Position numbers and translations under genes: made by a program
The notes under the pieces: generated by a model
The model's database searches: none
What the model saw: only the letters and a program-made list of their open reading frames with translations
What the model was told of the DNA's origin: nothing
Assembly (NCBI GenBank): GCA_045605025.1
Contig: JAZUPE010000094.1
Span: 1 to 6,753 of the forward strand
DNA length: 6,753 bases
Direction: 5' to 3'
From: SIG598 sp045605025
GTDB lineage: Bacteria > Bacillota > Clostridia > Oscillospirales > Acutalibacteraceae
Part shown: one piece after another, positions 1 through 5,000 of the stretch
Layout: the number at the start of each line of letters is the position of its first letter
How positions within the stretch are numbered: the stretch's first letter is position 1

Positions 1-232
1 GTGGGGTGTTACAGGCTGGAGAGTAGCAGTGTGGGCAGTGCTCGCCAATGTTCTCTATATCGGAGGGGCAATTGTATTCAGATGGTTTCCGGGAATTTCC
101 ACACTGTACGGTATTCTGTTTGTTGTCATTATGGAGTGCGGTCTGTTTGCAATGTGGTATGTTCTGTGGCTGAAAAACAAGCGTGATGATCAGCGACTGA
201 ATTGCAATTTGAAAAAACTCCAGAACAACTGA
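1..232 (+). CDS. C-terminal end of a small membrane protein (5' partial)
   Basis: The reading frame is open through the left edge (first full codon at base 2) and stops with TGA at 230-232, so about 76 C-terminal residues are visible. They contain two hydrophobic stretches, roughly AVWAVLANVLYIGGAIVF and TLYGILFVVIMECGLFAMWYVLW, joined by a short RWFPGIS turn. A charged tail (KNKRDDQRLNCNLKKLQNN) follows, which suggests a cytoplasmic C-terminus after two membrane helices. ATG and GTG codons inside the visible part are not credible starts because hydrophobic, in-frame coding continues upstream of them. I do not recognise the family with confidence. The final helix followed by a basic tail with an 'L..NL.KL' ending loosely resembles DUF3021-type membrane proteins that often sit beside LytTR regulators, but this is only an impression. 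The partner genes would lie to the left of the window. No RBS or promoter is visible. Confidence 0.6.
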   Translation, partial: WGVTGWRVAVWAVLANVLYIGGAIVFRWFPGISTLYGILFVVIMECGLFAMWYVLWLKNKRDDQRLNCNLKKLQNN

Positions 233-602
233 CAGTTTTTGGGATATAGCTGTAAAGCAGTTTTTCAAAAGTCACTTGAAATCATCAAAGAAGTTCCAAA
301 ACGCTCATTGCAGCTCCGAGAGATAATTCCATTATCGCATACCAGAGCTCACATCCGCATGGATGAGGGCTTTTTGCGTGGTGGAGAGTGCTGTGTTGTG
401 TGCTCACGGTCTTTATTTGGCCTTTTCGGCTCGTTCGATTTGAATGCCCCCGACAAACGCAAGATAATTGATTTTATCAGCGCTTGTCAGAGACCACTTG
501 AAATGATGACTGTACATTTCGACGCTTGTTTTTTCGCATGGTTGTACTAAATGTTTGCGACGAATATCTAATTTGGTCTTTGTTTGAAAGACTATGTAAA
601 AC
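233..602. other. Intergenic stretch without a convincing gene
   Basis: Open frames exist here (for example a TTG-started plus-strand frame at 239-550 and a 34-codon minus-strand frame at 413-517). None has a usable ribosome binding site, a recognisable domain or family-like composition. Part of the stretch (from 370) is a diverged copy of sequence found again at 1632, which implies decayed element-derived DNA and not a gene. No tRNA, promoter or riboswitch fold could be picked out by eye. Confidence 0.5.
370..465 (+). repeat. Diverged direct repeat, copy A
   Basis: Bases 370-426 align without gaps to 1632-1688, with 44 of 57 positions identical. This includes the exact blocks CTTTTTGCG and TTGTGTGCTCA. 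Weaker, gapped similarity runs on to about 465 (shared CGATTT, then GA..A....AAGA.TA..T). Both copies have the same orientation. Copy B sits just beyond the transposase remnant, so the simplest reading is that both copies come from ends of related, decayed insertion elements or from one duplicated segment. The outer boundary is approximate. Confidence 0.6.
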
Positions 603-633
603 CTCTCCGAATGGCCGTTCGGGGAGATTTTTT
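603..633. terminator. Bidirectional intrinsic terminator after the recombinase remnant
   Basis: The arms CTCTCCGAA (603-611) and TTCGGGGAG (618-626) form a 9-bp stem with one U-G pair around a 6-base loop. On the plus strand the stem is followed by ATTTTTT (627-633). On the minus strand it is followed by AGGTTTTACA. The recombinase remnant's stop codon lies within the T-run, so this is most likely the original terminator of that minus-strand gene, and it can also stop plus-strand transcription arriving from the left. Confidence 0.85.
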
Positions 634-958
634 ATCCCAAATTCAAAGTAATCAGATTGGCGACCTTTGTGCCCCTCAAAACGTCTGCATATACATTAGC
701 GATCACTCCGATGTTACAGTGTCCTAGGTGTTCTGAAACCACCTTAAGATCCACACCGCTGTTAAGCAGTAATGTGGCGTTACAGTGCCTAAGCTGATGG
801 AGCGTCAAAAACTCGAATCTGGGTCCTCTAAGAAAGCATTTGAAAGAGGTATTCAACCTGCTTCGGTCACGGAAGCTGCCGCTTGCAGAAGTAAATACCA
901 ATTCGGAATGCGAAAATCCGTCAACCGCCTCTATCAGTTGTTCTTGATACTGCTTCTG
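632..958 (-). pseudogene. Truncated tyrosine recombinase (phage/transposon integrase), C-terminal catalytic part only
   Basis: The 108 visible codons match the C-terminal half of the tyrosine recombinase catalytic domain (Phage_integrase family). These enzymes cut and rejoin DNA at attachment sites through a Tyr-DNA intermediate. Visible landmarks, counted from the first sense codon at 958, are HQLRH (His54, Arg57: the HxxR motif), LGH (His80) and NVYADVL (nucleophile Tyr90), with family-typical spacing. The typical LVFT..G lead-in and the ATLLL.SGVDLKVVSEHLGH stretch are also present. The arm-binding and core-binding domains, the first catalytic Arg and the Lys are missing. The frame is closed by TAG at 959-961, and sequence upstream of that (towards higher coordinates) no longer resembles an integrase. 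About a quarter of a usual 350-400 residue protein remains, so it is almost certainly inactive. A TTG at 901 could start a frame but has no support. It ends at a clear terminator. Confidence 0.88.
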
Positions 959-962
959 CTAA

Positions 963-1082
963 ATGAATATGACTGCCAAAGCGGCACTCATTCCAATTGT
1001 TCTTATACTGCTGTCTGTTTTGGGGGTAGTACTACATCTGTGCAGAGGACATAAAACTGGTATTGCGCAGAGAATGCAGTGA
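963..1082 (+). CDS. 39-codon membrane-like mini-ORF of unknown status
   Basis: An ATG at 963 (second in-frame ATG at 969) opens a 39-residue peptide with one hydrophobic segment (AALIPIVLILLSVLGVVLHLC) followed by the basic tail RGHKTGIAQRMQ, ending at TGA 1080-1082. The shape fits either a tiny single-helix membrane peptide or the leftover signal peptide/first helix of a lost gene. It begins two bases beyond the point where the recombinase homology ends, and it runs into the transposase remnant. There is no ribosome binding site at a good distance. I think it is more likely a gene fragment caught between two broken elements than an expressed gene. Confidence 0.2.
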   Translation: MNMTAKAALIPIVLILLSVLGVVLHLCRGHKTGIAQRMQ

Positions 1083-1457
1083 GCTGATTGGAGGTCGAGA
1101 AATCACAAATGCATGGTATCGCTGTGAGAATTGCAGCGATTGTTCCCAACGGGCAATATGCTACCGTGCATAAGATACGGAACAGAGCAAGGAAATCAGA
1201 ATTATGAGATATGCTTGAAGAATCGCGAAGGAACATCATTTCTGAGCGCGGAATACATCTTCGTATATGCCGTTCAATACAGGGCGAAGGGTGCGTTTGG
1301 TATATTCAAACAGGAGTATGGTTCCCGACGGTTTCTGACTGCTGGGAAAACTAACGTTCGCACGGAGCTTTTCTTCCTTTGTCTGGCATACAACCTTGAA
1401 AAGCTCAGAAACAAGCGCAAGCAAAACCTTCTGAAAAACGTGTGTCACGAAATCTGA
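1081..1457 (+). pseudogene. IS1182-family transposase remnant (C-terminal part, frameshifted)
   Basis: The C-terminal part of a DDE transposase can be followed across all three frames. Frame 1 carries a Cys-rich motif, YRCENCSDCSQRAIC (Tyr codon at 1117), then an in-frame TAA at 1171. Near 1199-1213 the homology moves to frame 2, with NIISERGIHLRICRSIQ. At about 1289-1293 it moves to frame 3, with AFGIFKQEYGSRRFLTAGKTNVRTELFFLCLAYNLEKL (in part), stopping at TGA 1455-1457. The 'R.IQ.EGAFG..K..YG.RRFLT.GK.NVRTE' signature is typical of the C-terminus of IS1182-type transposases (DDE_Tnp_1_6-like), which normally span roughly 450-550 residues; about 125 remain. The last frame alone could be misread as a small gene starting at 1131, but that start region belongs to another frame of the same remnant. 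One stop, two frameshifts and N-terminal loss make it inactive. Confidence 0.88.
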
Positions 1458-1596
1458 TCGCTTAGACAGGCGAAAATAAAATATAATCCAGTAACGCTCG
1501 GTAGGACTGCCCATCGGGCTTATTATGGTCATTCGAAAACCGCGATTTGTTGCGAGGTTTTGATGATTTCAGCGTGGAAAGATGCACGCAAAATAA
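1458..1596. other. Decayed 3' flank of the transposase remnant
   Basis: No open frame with protein-like character spans this stretch. It is probably the non-coding tail of the old insertion sequence, since a terminator-like hairpin follows at 1597. An imperfect hairpin (AAAACC at 1536-1541 against GGTTTT at 1556-1561) is present but weak. Confidence 0.4.
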
Positions 1597-1637
1597 GAGG
1601 CTGCCGCAGGTTTTGCTTTCTTCGACAACCTCTTTTT
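1597..1637 (+). terminator. Degraded insertion-sequence terminator
   Basis: GAGGCTGCCG (1597-1606) faces CGACAACCTC (1623-1632) across a 16-base loop and is followed by TTTTT (1633-1637). Two positions are C-A mismatches on the plus strand but G-U pairs on the minus strand. Strong hairpins of the GAGGCTGYCG type with a T-run often close IS1182-like transposase genes, so this is probably the worn terminator of the remnant that ends 140 bases upstream. Confidence 0.6.
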
Positions 1638-1738
1638 GCGGGGTTGGGAATGTCGTATTGTGTGCTCATGGTCCATTTTTGGTCTTTATTCTTCTCGAGA
1701 TCGATTTACAAAACGGAAGATCACCAAAGAATACTTAA
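1632..1738 (+). repeat. Diverged direct repeat, copy B
   Basis: This is the second copy of the segment at 370. The ungapped core is 1632-1688 (77 percent identical by hand count, 44 of 57), with looser similarity through CGATTT and beyond towards the minus-strand terminator at 1740. It overlaps the T-run of the degraded element terminator. A peptide frame (VVLCAHG...) is shared with copy A (VLCAHG...) but is soon interrupted in A, so coding is not supported. Confidence 0.6.
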
Positions 1739-1739
1739 A

Positions 1740-1783
1740 AGGAGACACTGAATAAATCGCACAAGTTTTACTCAGTGCCTCCT
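1740..1783 (-). terminator. Second intrinsic terminator downstream of the dockerin-protein gene
   Basis: Read on the minus strand, a 17-bp stem containing two G-U pairs joins 1783-1767 to 1756-1740 around a 10-base loop. TTTTAAGTATTCTTT follows directly. On the plus strand the tail is A-rich, so the hairpin works best for minus-strand transcripts. It lies 7 bases beyond the first hairpin and probably acts as a back-up. Confidence 0.8.
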
Positions 1784-1790
1784 AAGAAAC

Positions 1791-1823
1791 GCCCCGACCG
1801 CAGAATGACAATGCGATCGGGGC
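1791..1823 (-). terminator. First intrinsic terminator of the dockerin-protein gene
   Basis: GCCCCGACCGCA (1791-1802) pairs with TGCGATCGGGGC (1812-1823): 12 bp with one G-U pair on the minus strand and a 9-base loop. It begins 18 bases after the stop codon at 1842-1844. The following minus-strand tail, GTTTCTT, is only moderately U-rich, which may explain the second hairpin right behind it. Confidence 0.8.
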
Positions 1824-1841
1824 ATTTCCTGTGCGAGATAA

Positions 1842-2042
1842 TTAATTCAGCTCAACACCTTCCCAGCCGGCAAGATACCTGCGCAGGATGGTAGAGTCAA
1901 GCAATGAAACCTTGCCGTCACCATTGACATCGGCAGCATACTCGTTGATGCTTATGCCTTCCCAGCCGGCAAGCCAGCGCCGCAGAACAATGGAGTCAAG
2001 CATGGATACTGCACCGTCACCGGTGGTGTCACCGGCGACAAC
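1842..2042 (-). other. Type I dockerin domain (encoded)
   Basis: Two EF-hand-like calcium loops are visible. Loop 1 is DTTGDGAVSMLD (Asp1570-Asp1581) and loop 2 is DVNGDGKVSLLD (Asp1603-Asp1614). Each is followed by a helix ending LRRWLAGWEG or LRRYLAGWEG. Loop 2 has the canonical D-x-N-x-D-G pattern, while loop 1 has Thr at the third ligand position. The positions that set cohesin choice in the Clostridium thermocellum system (10 and 11 of each loop) are Met-Leu and Leu-Leu, hydrophobic instead of Ser-Thr. At DNA level an exact 17-base repeat (1858-1874 and 1957-1973, 99 bases apart) marks the duplicated halves. Confidence 0.93.
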
Positions 2043-5000
2043 TTGCGTAGGAGGCTCATAGTCGAAATGGAAGGTGGCTTCAGTCAGACATTCATTGTCA
2101 TAATCGACGAAAACCTCGTTCCATTCAGCTTCGCTTCCTCCATAATATACATCACTTAGGGAACCACAGAGATCGAACGCATAGCGGCCTATTTTGCTTA
2201 CCCCTTTAGGAATTGTGATGGTCTCCAAACCAATGCAATTATAGAATGCGTAATCCCTAATTAGCTCTACACCTTCAGGCAGTATCACATCGGTAAGTTT
2301 GCTGTTGCCGTCGAATGCTCCGCTGCCAATGCAATAAACGCCGCTCCGAACCTCATATTTTCCGCTGTAGCTGCCCGGCAAATACAACAGTTCGGTTGCG
2401 TCCTTGTTGTAAAGAACACCGCTGATGGAAGAAAAATATGGATTGCTGCTTGCAATGTTGATTTCCAAAAGTGATTTGCAGCTGGAGAAAGCGCAGTCAT
2501 CGATAATTTCGATTCCGTCAGGCAAATCAATCACAGTAAGAGCATTACAACTCTCAAATGCTCTTAAGCCTATTTCCTTAACCGAATCAGGTAAATTCAG
2601 TTCCTTGAGCCGTCTGCATCCCAGGAAAGCACAATCGGAAATCTTTTCAAGATTTTCAGAAAATACAACACTGCTGAGATTATCGCAGCCGATAAATGCT
2701 TTCTGGCCAATGGATTTCACGCTGTCGGGCATAGCAACGCTGTTCAGATTATCATAGCTATAGAAGGCATGATCTCGGATTTCGTCAATCGCCTCAGGGA
2801 TAACGACATCCGTCACAAGCACATTGTTCAGGTAAAGATTCTCCGCGCAGACAAGGGGATTCGAGGAGTATATCTCAAATTCGATCTTACACCATGCTGT
2901 AATATCTGTAATGTAGACCGATGATAATTTTGGGGTGGTGCCGAATGCGCCACTACCGATACGCGTGATTGTTTTAGGAATTACTATATCAAGCAAAGCG
3001 GAATGATTGAAGAACGCAGTACTTCCGATGGACGTGACTCCTTCCTCAATAACCACCGAAGTAATGTCCTTAGCGTATTCCGCCCATGGGAGACCTTCAC
3101 CTGACTTCCAGTCATACATATCACCGGTTCCGGTTATGGTCAGTTCTCCAGTTTCAGAATTGAAGTTCCATTCAAGGGCGTCACCGCACTTTTGGTCTGT
3201 TTCATCGGGATCGGGGGCTTCGGTAAGCACATCGATGAACTCGTACTCTACACAGCCGCAGTTTTCGCAGATGCGCATCTTAATGCCCATGCTTTCAGTG
3301 GTGGCTTCTGTTTCAGTTACATAGCTTCCGAAGCTGTGTTCTTCACAGGCTTTTAGTACACCCACGTCAATAACATCGCCACAGACATCACAGTATTTTG
3401 CCCTGAGTCCGGAGGTTTCAGCGGTGGGATTAACCTCGGTTGTCCATTCGGAAGCAGTGCAGATATGTTCTGCGACAACATCAATGTTGTAGGTTTGTAT
3501 AATTTCGTCGTTTGCCTCGATGTACAGAGTACCGCCCTCAGTGCCGGTGGGAGTGACCTCGATCACACCGCCGCCGGTAAAACTCAGAACTCCGTCATCG
3601 ACAGATGCTGTGTCATTGGTGCAGGATAATTTAAGGGCGTCCTCGGACGAAATCTGCTGCGCGCCTGAGCTGCTTCTTTCTATCCATGCCTTAAAGCTGG
3701 TCTCTCCGGTAGCATCAATGGCGGAAATTGCACTCATTTCGTTAACAGTTGCAGTAATGTAATCAACAGCGTCATTGTAGCCGGTGGGATCATCGTCCAC
3801 ACCGATGAGGTTGATGGGCCACGGCACATCGACCTCTCCGCATGCCGCAATAGCTATGCTGTAAATCAGCTTACCTACATTCTGTACACCGAAGTATCTG
3901 GCTCCAACAGATTCATAGTGAATGGAATAGGGAATCTCTGTTGTTGAGTTCTCCATCGTGGATACGATGACATCGGTGACGACAAATCGGATGGGGATCA
4001 TTTCGATAATGGCTCTGATTGAGTCATACAGGTCGAACTTGCCTGTGTCGTCTGAGGTGTCTGCGCTGGTGCAGATGGCATTAATCGAATCAGCTATCAG
4101 GGCGATATCCGCCGCAGAGCTCAGAAGATATGCGCCTTCGCTTTCAGACACCTTCAGGAGATCATCGTACACATCACTGCCCTTTAGTTTGCCTATCATC
4201 TCAAGGGCGGTAGTGGAATCAGCCGCTTCGATTTTGCCGGTGAGTTCCTGCAAAGCTGACGACAGCTTTGATGTTGCTTCAAATTTCTCAAGATTGGTAA
4301 TCTCAAGATTTTCAATAAAGCCATCTATCGCGCTGCCGGCAGATTTTACAAAGCCTCCAATTCCGCTGATTAATTCGGCACCCGTCTTGAAGCAGTCATA
4401 AGCATTAATAAGTCGTTCAACTTCATCGACCACACCTATCAGCTTCTCCATCTGATATTTCATCAGCTCAGATTCAAACATGATTTCCGTGGTAACCTGA
4501 ACAACTATCTTGTCTCCGGGATAGAAAACATCGGTAGCTATTGAGCCAAGGAATCCACGGTCAAGATACACCTCTTCTTCCATTGTGCCGTCCGAGTAAT
4601 AGGTTACGCGTCCCTGCTTAAGTCCGGTTATGGCATGGGACAGACCATAGATTGGCTTGTGCGACACATTGGTAAGCTCTATTTTCACAGTGTAGTCTTC
4701 GCCGTAGAATGCAGCATCCGGAACAGTGATGTCCATGTGCATTGCGCTTCCCGCATATACCTTGATCGGGTTGTCCGCAATATACTCATGATGGAATTCT
4801 TCCTCAAAGGGCATCATTACACCGTCGAGAGTGGCTGTGACATCGTAAGAGCCTTCCGTGTCTCCGCGCACATACCAGTGGACCGATGCGCTTCCACCCT
4901 CCTCAATCTTATCGATAGTTTGAACGGCACTCTGCGGTCCGTGAATCATATCAGCCAAAGAGATACCTTCGGGTAGGGTGAGCTCGGCAACGCAGTTCTC

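Noticed and set aside
213..240. A/T hairpin AAAAACT ... AGTTTTT overlapping the stop of the first gene
   Set aside because: The stem is seven A/T-rich pairs with a 14-base loop and no separate U-run after it. It is too weak to call a terminator.
413..517. Minus-strand 34-codon frame with a protein-like sequence (MYSHHFKWSL...)
   Set aside because: It is short, lacks a start signal and runs through the diverged repeat. I looked for similarity to the C-terminus of serine recombinases but the match was not convincing.
239..550. Plus-strand open frame of 103 codons starting with TTG
   Set aside because: It has no ribosome binding site, no recognised domain and a Cys/Arg/Phe-heavy composition. 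It overlaps the diverged repeat, whose second copy shares a different reading frame, so it is probably chance.
1236..1532. Minus-strand frame opposite the transposase remnant
   Set aside because: It is the antisense shadow of the transposase C-terminus, which has clear family motifs on the plus strand.
1536..1561. Imperfect hairpin AAAACC / GGTTTT
   Set aside because: Only six pairs plus two more after a mismatch, with no tail. A better terminator lies at 1597-1637.
1547..1751. Two overlapping plus-strand frames of 63 codons each
   Set aside because: They cover the degraded terminator and the repeat copy B, have no start signals, and the shared peptide with copy A is quickly interrupted there.
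3958..4401. Plus-strand 147-codon frame inside the large gene, and similar frames elsewhere in it
   Set aside because: They are antisense shadows of the dockerin protein, Ser/Pro-rich as expected from reading the complement, with no domain of their own.
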